A DNA stretch of 64,000 bases from Allodiplogaster sudhausi (taxonomy: Eukaryota; Nematoda; Chromadorea; Rhabditida; Diplogasteridae): the NCBI GenBank assembly GCA_945643635.1, contig CALZFC010000016.1:5507501-5571500 (forward strand). The letters run 5' to 3'. A model generated the notes under the pieces. That model searched no databases and was not told where the DNA came from. It was given only the letters and a program-made list of their open reading frames with translations. Positions 46,878 through 58,832 of the stretch are shown piece after piece. A program made the position numbers and the translations under genes. Each line of letters starts with the position of its first letter. Position 1 is the first letter of the stretch.

Positions 46878-47475
46878 GAACTCAACGACATTCGGACGTG
46901 ACGAAGAACAAAATAAAAAAATAAAGAACTTCAGCGAAACGAGTGAACACCTGCGTTCCTATCCGGTCTCTTTCTTCACCAAAAGCCTCTTTCAATTCAC
47001 TCTTTCATGACATTGTCACCAATGATCGTCCTCCTACTTTTTCTTTCTATCTCTTTATCTTTCTGTCTCTGACGGTGTCTCTCGCGCTCTCTGTTTCCTC
47101 CAACCCTTACTTTCTCGCTTACTCTATCACACTTCCTCTTTCTATTTCTCTTTCTCTTATTCTTCTTTTTCAAAAACTCTCTTTCACTCTCTCTTTCTGT
47201 CTCCAATTCTCACGCTCTCTATCTCTTTTGCTCACACTCAATCCCCCTCTCTCTCTCTCAATGCAAACTCGCTCTCTGCTTTCTCCAACTCTCTTCTCAA
47301 TTCCAACCCTGATGCCAGCTCATCGTAGTGGTTGCTTGCCTCATTATAAAGACATCATCACAAGTGTCTTCCATCGGCTCCCATTCCCGCTTCTTCTTCA
47401 TACGATTCTTGTCTTGCTACCGGATATTTTCATCTTTTATTTTTTAAATAAATTATTCCCAAGGCTTATCGGGCA

Positions 47476-50400
47476 ATGGCGGGCCCCTCCTCAACGCGGA
47501 CGGTAACACACAAGAAGTCTCGTACATCGAACCAGTACTCTGCGATGACACGCAACGCGACCGCGTTGCTTCTCACCGCGTTCACTCTCGCTTCCCTCGC
47601 TACGGTTGCGGGTTAGCGAGAATCCCTCACACAGAACAATCTCTTAAAGCACTATCGTTTGTTATCACTCTCTCTCTCACTTACTGTTTATCTCTCACTC
47701 TTTCTTTCCCTCTATCTCGCTCCCTGTTCTCACAATCTTTCAAACTCCCCTAGTTTCCAGATGCGCAATGTGGTTGCGCTGGTAAATCCATGGCAACGAA
47801 CACACTTCCATCAGGAGAAGATGAGCAGGTCAGTGAAGAATGGCAGGATTGGTTTCCTCGTCAAGACAACTGAACGACTCCGGGCTTTCTCTCTTTCTCT
47901 TTCTCTCTCAGTCTATCTCTCTCTCTCTCTGTGTCTCACTTTCACGCTCACTATCTGTTTTTTGCTTTTACCCACCCTCTATTTCTCTTCTTCGGATTCT
48001 ATCCTCATATTAATAACCTTTTACACATCATCCCCTTCCATGTTCCACCGCCTTCCTCCCTCCCCTCTATTTCTATGAGGCACTCTAATACTATTTCTCT
48101 CTTTCCCTCTCTCTCTTTCTTTCTTTCTCTCTCTCTCTCTCTATCTCTCTTCCTTCCAGCACGAATCCGTGACGACGACTCTGGACGCTGCCTCATGCAA
48201 AATGAACGCTGCCTGCTCGGGCTACTTGCCACTGACGATGACCGTCCCGCTCGATCCGAGTGGCGATACCGCAGTAAGGCTATTTTCATTATCTTCATTA
48301 TGATTAATTGTTTTTATTAGATTTATTTATAATATAAATATGTATATAGACATAATTCTGTTATTATTGTGGTTATTTTTAAATATATTATTTCTAAAGT
48401 TGTAAGAGAAAAAGATCAGTTTTTTAAATCAGAAACCACAAGATCGATCAGAACCCAAAAATACTGTACTTCTTCGTGCCCAGATCAAATCGGCACCTGG
48501 CGCCGGTAGCACTGACACGCTGACCTTTGACTTTGACTGCAAATTCGATCCGTCAATCGGCTCGTGGAACTGGACGCCGTACGGTAAGCTAAGCGAGAGA
48601 GCTCCAAAGGGAGAAAGTGTTGGGCGTTGAAGGAGGAAGCCTTGAGGGAGAAAGCCTTGAGGAAAAAAACGCTGAGGGATAAACCGTTGAGGAAGAAATC
48701 GTTGAGGTAAAAAGAGTGAAGTTTAAAAAGGAAAGGAGTAAAAAGGAGAAAGCGTAGCGTTTAAAAGGGAAAAAAAATATGTGTTTATACTTGTATCTAA
48801 ATTATACAATAACGCATCAAATTATTAAAGCAGAAACCAAATATAAACTTAATAATATTCGACAAAATATAAACTTACAATATCCGACGGACTTTTTCTC
48901 ATTGCAGACCACGTCAACACCGAGGAAAACAAAATTGTCTACAACTCGGTGACATGTTCAGGTAAGATTGTCATCATGGATAATTAAATGCCTTCTTACA
49001 ACAATTTTGTACAACTTAAATCTACGTATGAAGGTAATTCAGAAAGGCATGAAAAGGATTATCACTATTTCACTGACATTTTTAATGTATATTGAAAACA
49101 TATTTAAAACAATAATATTTTCCAGGCGCAATTCCACCAACCACGACAACTACCACTTCAACTACAACTACTTGTAAGTTTACTTCACTTGATTATCTAT
49201 TCAAAAATAATAATTTGACATTTTCAGAGAATTTAGTTAATTGATAATTTAGTTTTTCTGTTGTTTCTCATTAGTTGTCTTCGTTGCGTCTATAATTTTG
49301 ATCAGCTTGCATATTGGGTTGCTACGAAATCTACTCGGTTCGCTGCTTAACCTAACAATAAGTTCATTGATCTCGCCATGTTGTTGTTATCAATTTGCAA
49401 ATTTGTCTTAGAATTATAAAGCCACTTTTGACTCTCAAAAATTTGTCAATCGTTCGCACTGATATGCAGGTTCGAATCGCACGAGATTCGTGCCACATCG
49501 ATGTTCCCCAAATAAAATTTAAGAATGGCGGGAATTTTGAATAAGATTTGTATCTCTCCCACGTCTTCTGTCTTTCATTTGCGACAGTGTGACGACTTTT
49601 CATGCTTGACTCATGAGTTCAAAGTAAGTGAGGGGAGAGAATACACCGAAATCCGCTTTTGAAATGCCAACTTTCAATGGCCAGATGGATTTATGTGACT
49701 TCGTGACACTTGCAATTGAAGTTTCTACGCAACCTGATCAAATAGGGCGAGTAAAGAAATATTATTTATTCACTGGATCTCTTTTAAGCGCAATATCAGA
49801 CAGAAGTTTCATGAAACAAATGGCAAGCATGATAAATAAATATACTCTGTTTTATTTATATTTTTCAGGCCTTATAGAAGTGAAGAGTTTTTTTCGACGA
49901 ATATTCTCTTGCTCTTTCCTAGGAATGTCAATCGCAAATTCGAAAGCGGAGTGGAATCTGAAGAATGATGTCATCTATTTATTAATTTTTTATTAGGGAA
50001 TTACATAAAATTATATGCAGCAAATTTTAAAATAAATGCAAATAAATGGATATTTCTAATGGAGAACCGTGTGTCCAAGTTGTCCCTCTTTGCTTATTGT
50101 AAGTCTTCGCATGGGTACGACATCTATGAGAGGATCTATGGCAGCAATTTCGAGTCTTACATAGGTAGCTTTTAGTGGCACACAGAAATGCGCAACCATC
50201 GAACGAGTCGCTCAAAAGTGACGATTTCTCTCTTAACACTACACTACAGAGATTCCAGAGGCCGCTGCAGCTTCGAAAGTACACATTTTTAACAGGTGCT
50301 AATGATTACAGCTTTTAAACTTTTCTTTGCCTCAGCAGCTGTTTTTTAGAATGTGAGTACTTATTTAATTTTCATGTTCCCCCAGAAGCGTACTTTTTCG

Positions 50401-53400
50401 CGAGGTAATATAACTTCCAAGCAAGATGGTGTTTATTGCATTCAACAGGCGCATTGTGCTCAGCTTGCTGGTTTTCTCCGCTTCGTAGAGATCATTTAGG
50501 GCCCGTTTTTTTTACTATTTGTCTCACCTCTACATACATGTAGTTTGAACTATATTCTTTATCTTAAGAGCAATTCTGTTCAGGGCCAGTAGCGTCATAT
50601 TTACATTAGAGAAGCTGTCCGTGGACCATACTGTACTGCTTGTGTTTCTCTCGTCTTTTTCTTTCTCTCGTATTGCGATAGATTTTAAGGTTCCTGGAGA
50701 GCCGCTCTAAGGAGAGCTTGTTGGCATAGAAGCATGTTGAACACTTTCATTGACTGGCTCAAGCTCCATCTTCCTTCTTCTTACTTCAACACTACGAATG
50801 GTCTGGAAAAAATTTATGATTCAATAAAGATTTTACACGCTATTTGTTAGATGTTGTTTAAATGTTTACTTAATCAATATTCATCTCCAGGAATTACCTC
50901 TGTGGTGTCATTCTTCAAAAAAAAAATTTCAGTTGGCACCCGTGCCTCTCTGCCGAGCCCTTCACTGCGGTCGATTTCCGTGTGGGTCTACAGTACCTTC
51001 GGCATTTTGTCTGTGCTCCTTCATCTTGCTGCTCTCTACTTTATTAGATGCCACAGTGACCGAATCTCTACAGGCTACAAAAACTGTCTAACCTTACTTG
51101 CAGTTAGTCTTTTTAGACAAAATTTTAAGCAATTTTACATATATCGAAAGGCATACATATGTAATCGTAATTGCTACTGAACTTGAATGATTACAGTGTG
51201 ATAGCATCCTACCGTAGCTCACAGGTTCTGTGTGCCTGATCATGAGGGAAAAGGGCGCGAATTCAAATGTGATTTATTCGTCGAGGTTTGCTTCCTCTTG
51301 ATGGACGTCACGATCAATTGGCTGACGATGCCTCGCATACTTCCGCCTCTCTCTTACATCATCAGCTCCGGTCTGCTCACTTCGTGGCCTTTCCACTTCC
51401 CGCCTGAGGTGTGCTCGGTAAGTCAATCATTACTTTTTGCTCTGATTAATTATTTATTATTTTGCCCAATTTTTTTCGGCTAATTGTAAATAACATCATG
51501 TCAGAATATTTTTTTTTTAATAGTAATTAGCGAGAAACCGGTGCGCAAATGCTCAAAGTTGAACGAAATAAGGAAATGCAGTTTAGATGATCACCATTAT
51601 GAGCATTGGCCTCTTTACGCCATCTTTCATGGTCTGTCTAACCTATCGCCATCTGGTTATGTTCTGGGTTAAACACGACAAATATCGAGGTAGGCAATCA
51701 AAATGAGAGATGTTAGGTGTGTTTATTAATTAATCAATATTCGCCTTTAGAAATTGCTTCATTTTTGAACAACAGATTTTAACTTTGAAAAGTATTCTCA
51801 AGCGTAGCTATTATATGCACACACTTTAATGGACTAGCCTCATGCGGTGACGGATTCCAATTCCATTTGGCGTCATTGGCGGCATCCGGCATTACGCATC
51901 GCGTTCTTCGCCGTTCCCCTAGATCTCGTGCTCCCGATCGTGCCGGGTTTCATGCCCCGTACTGCGCTTATTTCTTTCCTTCATGAAGTAGGCGCATATG
52001 TCATTGAAAGCTTTCAATATATATCACAAACATATCAATCACTATATAAGCTGCAAATAGGGTGCTGATAAATGACTAAATGTCTCGTTATTCTTAAAAT
52101 ATTAATAAACGCCACGAACAAGTGATCCGAACAATGCAGTCCTCGAAACTCTCGTGTTTTCAAGCGCATCGATGCCCTCGCGAATGCTTCCTTACCCTTC
52201 AATCTGTCTTCGTCTAGATCGAGAATTTCAAAGACTTCTTGCACGTACGATGGCGCGCTCTATCTGTTCGCAGGTGTCAATGGATTTTTTTTGTGTTCGC
52301 CTTGGGACCGCTTTCCATAGTTTTCATCTTCCATATCCCAAGTCACGCATGAATTTGTTACGGTGGTTCGGAGATGATAATTTCAATTAACTGTATTATT
52401 TTTTCGTTAATAATTTTAAAGTATTTTTTAAGGAGAATTCCTCTTCGCAATCACTTTCGTGTTTCCCTTAATCATCTTTCTGTGCTGGCACATCTTCTTC
52501 ACCATTCGAACGGCACTGCCGAGCCAGCTTTCCGAGCGCGCGAGAGAGTACAACGGGCTATTAACTAGGGCGCTCATCGCACAGGTTTTCTTTTTGTGTT
52601 CCTTTCGATTCGCGTACTCCCGTTAAAAGAGGACAATCTACAAAAAATAATTAGTGCACATTTGAATTGCCGCGCTTTCACTCTGAGGCACACTCTCTCA
52701 TTCTCTTGCGCTATTTCGCAAGTCGAACAAACACACTGCGTAAAAAAAATAAGAGTGCGAAGGAACGCAGAAATTTGAAATCTCACATGCATATAAGTTT
52801 TACGGCAATAGCTTTTAGAGAAGTGTTACGTTCATATTTAAAAAAAAATCAAATCGTACCCTCTTTAGTGGAACGAGCTTCAGTTGTGTTAAAGAAGAGC
52901 GATCACCGAAAAATTATGTTATATTTCAAATAGCAGCGGATCTTTGCACTCCCATTCGCGCGTGATATGTTCACGCTGTGGCTTTTCGCTACCTGTGAAA
53001 TATGTACATAGCAAATGAGAATGAACAATGAGTTTGTAAATGGTCAGACGCGGCAATTTGAACATTGTAAATGATCTCGTCTGACATGTGATCGCGCGAT
53101 TGTGTTGCAATGTTTTTAGTTGAATATGTTTACAACCAGAACCTTCCAGTTCGTCATCGCATCAACTAAAGTTGCCGCGCATTTCCACCAACGCTGAAAT
53201 ACGGAACCACCTATTCATTCATTGAATAGAATGTAAATATCCTTTAAAAAAGCCGTTAAAAAAGGATTAATGCATCAAGAGAACATTCCACATTCTTTCA
53301 GCTATTGAAGTGCATTATTTTGGTTATAAATATGTATGCATGATCATCATAAATAAAAAAGAATGATAGCAAAGGCGAAAGCCTTACAATTAGTGCATTG

Positions 53401-53780
53401 TGGATGAATCGTATTATATTATGCATCATTCCCGGTGATATTTCCTTGCATCGTTCTATCCGTTTCTCCTTTTGCATTCATCGCATTTCAGCTGTTGGAT
53501 ATAGAACAGGATGGTGTGTGAACAGTGCTTAGTAATTTTAATTAATTTAAAGTAATTAAATTATGGATTATCTTTTTATTTTATTTTTTATTAAAAAAAT
53601 ATGCAAATAACCCTTTTTTTGCCAGTTATCGCGATGCTCTTGACGGACACTCTCTTCTTGGCCAGTCTGTGCCACGTCCTTGCTCTTCTTCTCTTCACGC
53701 CGTCGAATCGCCAAGCTGCCGCTCAAATGCTTTGCCGCCTCAAGCGACGGACAACAGTTAATGTAACTTATTTTTTTTGA
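47476..53780 (+). CDS. Candidate C6 ectodomain fused to Srh-like 7TM receptor
   Basis: Exons 1-6: 47476-47611 (signal peptide with NATALLLTAFTLASLA), 47761-47828, 48160-48273,48484-48583, 48908-48961 and 49126-49173. These encode a C6 domain (C-G-C start, AASCKMNAACSGYL, TFDFDCKFD, YNSVTCSG) and a Thr-rich stalk. The stalk exon ends in phase 1. Exon 7 (50933-51102) follows a strong aaaatttcag acceptor, also phase 1, and encodes TM1 without its own Met. The rest: 51286-51417, 51587-51667, 51838-51987, 52165-52273 (SCTYDGALYLFAG), 52433-52584 (LLTRALIAQ), about 53420-53513 (TM6, PVIFPCIVLSVSP) and 53626-53780 (TM7, basic tail). Total about 520 residues. The TM6 exon has no visible AG acceptor and a TGA just upstream, so the gene may be damaged. 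Alternatives: a separate C6 gene ending at an exon near 49871-49996, or a 7TM start at 50851. No transcript evidence. Confidence 0.55.
47660..48155. repeat. CT tracts in introns 1 and 2 of the 47476 gene
   Basis: 47660-47730 and 47885-47945 plus 48090-48150 are CT-rich on the coding strand. The last runs straight into the exon 3 acceptor. A further CT-rich block at 47040-47260 lies upstream of the gene. Confidence 0.8.
52590..53400. repeat. Long intron with dispersed repeat fragments
   Basis: 52680-52790 matches 58905-59030 (gcacactctctcattctc ... aatttgaaatctcaca), and 52930-53010 is a possible related fragment. This intron separates the AQ-ending exon from the TM6 exon that lacks an acceptor. 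Confidence 0.5.
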
Positions 53781-55003
53781 TATTCAATTTTTCAATTTCA
53801 AAGAACTTCTCTCTGCTTTCTAATTATACATATATGTAGCTTATTGCCAAAAGCGCTGATGTAAGAAATACGCCTCTTCATTAACGAATTCTCTCACAAT
53901 AAATGCATATAAATATTAAATGAAAGTTTGATGTCGTTCGATGCATTTCTTCTGCTTTCTGGTCAGGAGATTTGTAGAGATTGGTTTTGGCCGTACTTAT
54001 TGCTAGCCAAATACTAATTGCTCACAATCAGGAGGTCCGCAATCCGCGCAGCTCTCAAGGACCGATTTTACACTGCGTCGTCAAAGCGTCCGTTAGCTGG
54101 TATGTACATGAGCTTTCGACACTAGAATTTATTTATTTTTTCACATTCATTTCGATGTGGGAAATATGAAGAGTTGTCTTTTCTTTAAGCGGCACCATTG
54201 TGAATCGATTGATCCTTCAAGGCATTCGCAGAGAAAATCGTTGAAAGATTGTAAGATTGAATCTTCGCGAACCATTCATTTTCATAGCGCGCATCCACGT
54301 TGCATTGTTTATAGACGATTTCATATTAATTCTTCGTTACTTTGTTGCTACTTTCAATGCACAGTACACATATCACGATCATTCATACCCGGTCATCCAA
54401 CATCAACGCGTAACGCGGTTGCTTGACCCAATTGGCCACCCTGTTATGGTAAATTTTAGCAACCCACAAAAAGCGGCTCTCTGGATAAGTCGTGTCTACA
54501 CGCAGTCAAATTCATCAGATTGCAAGACTGCATCAATCTTTATGATCATTTTCTACAATTATTCAGTCTAATCCATATTAAAAGCGCCTGTATCGATGAT
54601 CAATCTAATCCCATACGAGTTGTTTTTGAGTTCAATTTTTGCTTGGAACTTGTGCTGTTAACATAGTACATATGTATGTATGTACATATGTATCTACAAA
54701 CATGCATGGTTTGAGAACTCTGGACTTTTTTTTAGTTCGTGTTGTATTCATAAAACAACTTTGCTAACTTTACTTTGAATCGTAAATGTTCAATATGCTC
54801 TTCTCTGTAGGTCATTTTCATACATGAAATAGTTTATTGTAAAGTACACTTTGTAAAAACCTTAGATAATGGTATAATGTGTGAGCGTGAAAAAAACTTA
54901 GGCAAAGCTGCAAACTGAAGTAAATGAAGCAACCAAATTTGCAAACTGAGAGGGAACTCAAGTAGGAAATATTTTATATATTTAATCTGAAAATATAACT
55001 TAC
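53781..55003. other. Gap between convergent C6-7TM and C6 genes
   Basis: 54566-54605 carries tccatattaaaagcgcctgt followed by atcgatgatcaat, which recurs at 38257-38290. This word marks the same position, between the convergent genes, in the left duplicate. The ends of the transcripts on both strands must lie here. A short unidentified terminal exon of the minus-strand C6 gene may lie below 55004. Confidence 0.5.
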
Positions 55004-56622
55004 AAGTGGTCGACGTCGAGGAAGTGGTTGTTTCTGGGATCTTTCCTAAATTTCTGACGTTTGGCAGAATATTTAGGACCAAACCACTTGGTAGAACAAT
55101 TATTTCTTAATATATTTGTGAAGAGAGCAAACTGCCGACCTGTGCACGTCACCGAGTTGTAGAAAATCCTATCTCCCGCATTGTCATAACCTGCAAAGAT
55201 GATAGAAATAACTTTTTTTTGTATAGAAATTGCACTAAACTTGATCATCTGTTTACATAAGTCATATTTTTGACATGCTTTTGACAATAACTTTCAATAT
55301 AACAGATATATGTTAGTTAACAATACTTAAAAAATCAATATTTTATTCCGTTTTCTCATTACAATTAATTGCAAAAATAAACAATTATAAGAATTAGTGA
55401 TACTAACTCTTAAAATTGTTTCTTCTTGCACGAATTAACATTGAGTGATGTTAATATTCGTAAAATTCAAAACGAACCCATTGGAGACCAGCCCTCTTCG
55501 CCTGTGTCCACGTCAGTGGCGCAGAGAAATTCGACGGAGAGCGAGCCTTGTCCGGTGCCGGATGTTGAGTCGATCTGTGCGCGAGTGGAAAAATGGCCAT
55601 TTGAGCAAGTACACAGCAGTGAACAAAGTATAGTTTTCATTTGACAAAGAAAGAAACAAGCTGCGTTTTTTTAAATTTATTTTTCGTCATCATGTGTTCA
55701 ATATTGTCGTCATCATGCCGGATAACAAGAAGTCATTCATTTTTTTTGTTGAGCCAAACAAACCAAAGCGTGCTAAAAGATACTACTATGTACCTACTTC
55801 ATGAAAGTGCTTTTACTTATTCCATACTTTCGTAATAGTACGGTATAATTCCGTAATTCCGCACTTTCGCGAAAGTTCACACAATTAATCCCCTCGCTCA
55901 CCACAGTTTCGCCGGGCGCCGGATCGGCGGGCACGGAGATGGCGAGCGGATTGCTGCCAGTGCATGAGGCAGTGATCGAGCACGCGGCGGCGTCGAACGT
56001 CTGTGCTACGGGTTCGTGCTGGAAAGGAGACAAGCCATTGACAAATTTGTTTAAGTAGCTCAAAAATGATTTTTTTTTAAAATAAATTGTAAAAAAAAAT
56101 TTGAAAAGAGGATCCGAGGATGTTAGCATTCAAATATTATTGATTGCCGGTAAATTCAAATATTGATTGGCGGTAAATTCAAATATACAACATTCAAGTA
56201 TTGATTGGATTGGCTTGCCTGAGCGCCTGATCCGGGTGGAACTGTGTTCGTGTCGAGGGTGGTCCTCGTAGACGAGCAAGTACACTGCGCATCTGAAAGG
56301 TGGTGAGAGAGAGTGAGGGGAGAGAGTGTGAGGGGAGAGAGTGTGAGGGGAGAGAGAGTGAGGGGAGAGATAGGGGTAGAGAGGAGAGAGAGAGGAGAGA
56401 GAGGGAGAGGGATATTGAGAGAGAGAAAGATGATCCCTAGAAAGAATGACGTAACAAGAGATGGCGAATGGAAAAGTTTGAATGCCTACCAGTGATATGC
56501 GCGAGTGCGAAGAAAGAAAGCGCGGCGAGAAGCAACGCGGTCGCGTTGCGTGTCGAAGAACGCTGACTCGACGAGAGAGCCATTGTATGTGTTACCGTAA
56601 GCGTTGAGGACGGGCCCGCCAC
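55004..56622 (-). CDS. C6-domain protein with Thr-rich stalk
   Basis: Minus exons: 56622-56490, 56292-56219, 56018-55902, 55574-55478, 55190-55140 and 55045-55004. Phases 1,0,0,1,1,1 equal those of the 25178 and 47476 genes. Exon 1 encodes a signal peptide (NATALLLAALSFFALAHIT); the start may be the inner ATG at 56583. The mature part begins AQCTC, continues with TFDAAACSITASCTGS and SVEFLCATD, ends YNSVTCTG, and passes into a Ser/Thr stalk (KIPETTTSSTSTT). The stalk exon ends at a good donor, so one or more exons remain to be found; no 7TM exons fit in the 1.2 kb before the convergent gene. Intron 2 has a GC-AG donor (gcaagc). A CT tract on the coding strand fills intron 1. Probably secreted or wall/surface-attached; function unknown. 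Confidence 0.75.
56305..56425. repeat. GA minisatellite in intron 1 of the 55004 gene
   Basis: Includes a short tandem unit gtgaggggagagagt repeated about four times. CT on the coding strand, ending just before the exon 2 acceptor. Confidence 0.85.
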
Positions 56623-56998
56623 TGCCCGAGAGTTCCTATAATGGTAAGGATATTGTCTTTTGCATAAAAAAAATTAATTACATAAACATTAGATGAAATC
56701 GTAGGATTATGCATAATAAGGCTACTTTAAAATGTCAAAATTTTCAACCCATCAGAGAAATCGAGAGCGAAATCTTTCGCTTCGTGAATTCGGCGTTAAG
56801 CGCTCAGCTTTTAAAGGGATACCTTCACACTTGCCCGTTTGGTGATGTGGATCATTTGAGACTAGATACGGATGGAGAGCTGAACGATGTGACAGAGAGC
56901 AAGAGAGTGGGAGAGTGAGGGAGATTAAGAAAGAAAGACAGATCCGAACAGAGGAGAGAAAGAGAGAGAGAGAGAGAAAGAGAGAGCGAGAAAGAGAC

Positions 56999-57047
<49 letters not shown>

Positions 57048-57234
57048 TCGCAAAGTGGGAGTGAAACATCTAGAAGATGGAAATGATCCGGTGATTCGGA
57101 AAGGATTGCCCACCTGCTTCTTCCTGCAAAGGAGACCGATCATTGCAAGTGCCACGCCATGTGCGCCAAGACGTGGAAGTGGCACCCTTGGACGATGGAT
57201 ACTGGCAGAGTGAGAAATAGAGAGAGAGAGAGAT

Positions 57235-57267
<33 letters not shown>

Positions 57268-57450
57268 AGGAGAAGGAGTGGAGAGAGAAAGTGAGAAGAA
57301 GAGAGAGAGAAATAGAGATAGAGAGAAAGAGAGGGCAGAGAGCGAGAGAGAGAGCGAGGGAGAGAGGCAGAGAATGGGAAGGGGGACGAAAATTGTCATG
57401 GAGTAGAGACGGGGGAAAGATCATGCTGCACCTTCACCTATTCAGAACAG
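56623..57450. promoter_or_regulatory. Upstream region of the 55004 gene, duplicated at 62479-63250
   Basis: 56750-56860 matches 62625-62730 (gaaatcga-agcgaaa, cttttaaagg, gatgtgg). A ttttaaagg/cctttaaaa box is conserved about 190-210 bp upstream of each start. GA tracts lie at 56955-57045 and 57215-57370. 57105-57200 resembles parts of the 374-bp repeat at 63251. Conservation between the two genes suggests a shared promoter or just a recent duplication. Confidence 0.5.
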
Positions 57451-58832
57451 CGAATGATTCGGATGTCAAACGTAAATAATCGCTGGCGTTTTGATCGTGA
57501 AGAAGGGCTTCCTTTCTGCAACAAGGACGTTTTCAGAATTTGTCCACCTTATATTGATTGCTTTTACTGCTTCATTACCGATTTGCATGATAAGGAAAGT
57601 AACAATATTTATTTGAGATACCGATGCAATAAAAAAGAGGAACAAACCTAACAACCGCGGTGAAGAGAAATACTTTTTTATAATACAGTTGAAGAACAAA
57701 ACCACTGGTCACGCAGTCAACATGCATTATGAGAGCTTCCAAGATGAATAATAAAACAGAAAAGAAATGATTTCAGGACTGAAGTTTTCGCAGCCTCAAA
57801 ACAACTATAACTATAATTGTTGAGAGGGATTCTTCACACGGATTAAGTTATACTGCATATCTTTCAAAATTATGACATTTCTTGTCGACATGCAAGAAAA
57901 GTTAACTAAATATCTTTAAAACAAATTGAAAGCCAAATTTGTGACATACGTTTTATTCTTTTCTAACCTTTAGATAACTAAATGTATTTGTTATGCCTGG
58001 AAACATTTAAAGAAATTGGCAGGGCTACGCCGTGGCCGACGGGGCCCTTGGTATAAAGCAAATAAAACTCATGCATATGATGCGCGCAACCAACATTAGC
58101 CGGCTATTGCTTAACACGTCAGCTCATATGGCAGTTGACCATAGCACAAGTTTCTGTTGAGTGATGCGAGGGGCAATAGCACCATTTCTGAGGATTCTTT
58201 ACACCGAACTATTTATCTGTTCGTCAGGGACTTCGCGGTAGGAGTTTTTCCCTTATGGTCTCCTTTAATGTTCTTCTTTATGAAGTCCTTTTTACATATT
58301 TCTGCTTTTTATCTGATCTGATTTTGAGTAAATAGATATGCTAGCCGAAAGAGAATATAAGAGATCTGCAAAGGCTAAAAGATAACTCTACTCTTCACGA
58401 AACAGTTCCAGTTGCGTTTCCATCAATTCCGCCGATGAATTTTCACAAATATTTTGTGGGTGTGTGCGTTTTTTTGCGAAAAAAAAAACGATTCAAAGAA
58501 TAAATGCAACCGTTGTCTCATCTTTGTCTTTGCTTTGTTTTCACAAGTCAAGAAGAATAAAAAAAAAGAGATTTTATCAGCTTCTTATTGCGGTATATCA
58601 AATGTTAGTTATAATACGAGATCAATCAACCAAATATAAGCAGCAAAACAAGGCAGATGAAAGCAACAGAAAATATGCGAAATAATATGAAGAAAAAATA
58701 AATTTATTTGTAATTAACCTAAAAATCATATATATTATGCTATAAATAAAGTCGACCCTGAACGAAAACACAAAATAAAATAAGTTTTTTGCATGCAGTT
58801 GAGTTGTTGATCAATTTGAAATGGAAACTTAC
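57451..58832. other. Intergenic, possible unfound 3' exon of the 58833 gene
   Basis: 58020-58260 is a dispersed repeat also present, inverted, near 1070-1320. No exon following the stalk of the minus-strand gene could be chosen, and no membrane-type frame was seen. Confidence 0.4.

Larger units (their letters stand above)
41356..46882 (-). mobile_element. Ty3/gypsy LTR retrotransposon, minus strand
   Basis: Full-length element of 5517 bp (41361-46877), flanked by the 5-bp target duplication GAACT (41356-41360 and 46878-46882). LTRs are 377 bp each and differ at six positions by my count. Order on minus: 5' LTR, primer site, repeat leader, gag-protease, RT-RNase H-integrase, purine tract, 3' LTR. 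The order RT-RNase H-integrase makes it Ty3/gypsy; the domains resemble the nematode K02A2.6-type lineage. Three in-frame stops and a frameshift in pol make it non-autonomous as it stands. It lies between the left unit's C6 pseudogene and the C6-7TM gene at 47476. Confidence 0.93.

Noticed and set aside
54257..54571. 104-codon plus frame between the convergent genes
   Set aside because: No acceptor, donor or domain support; the end of the region is the duplicated intergenic word shared with 38,260.
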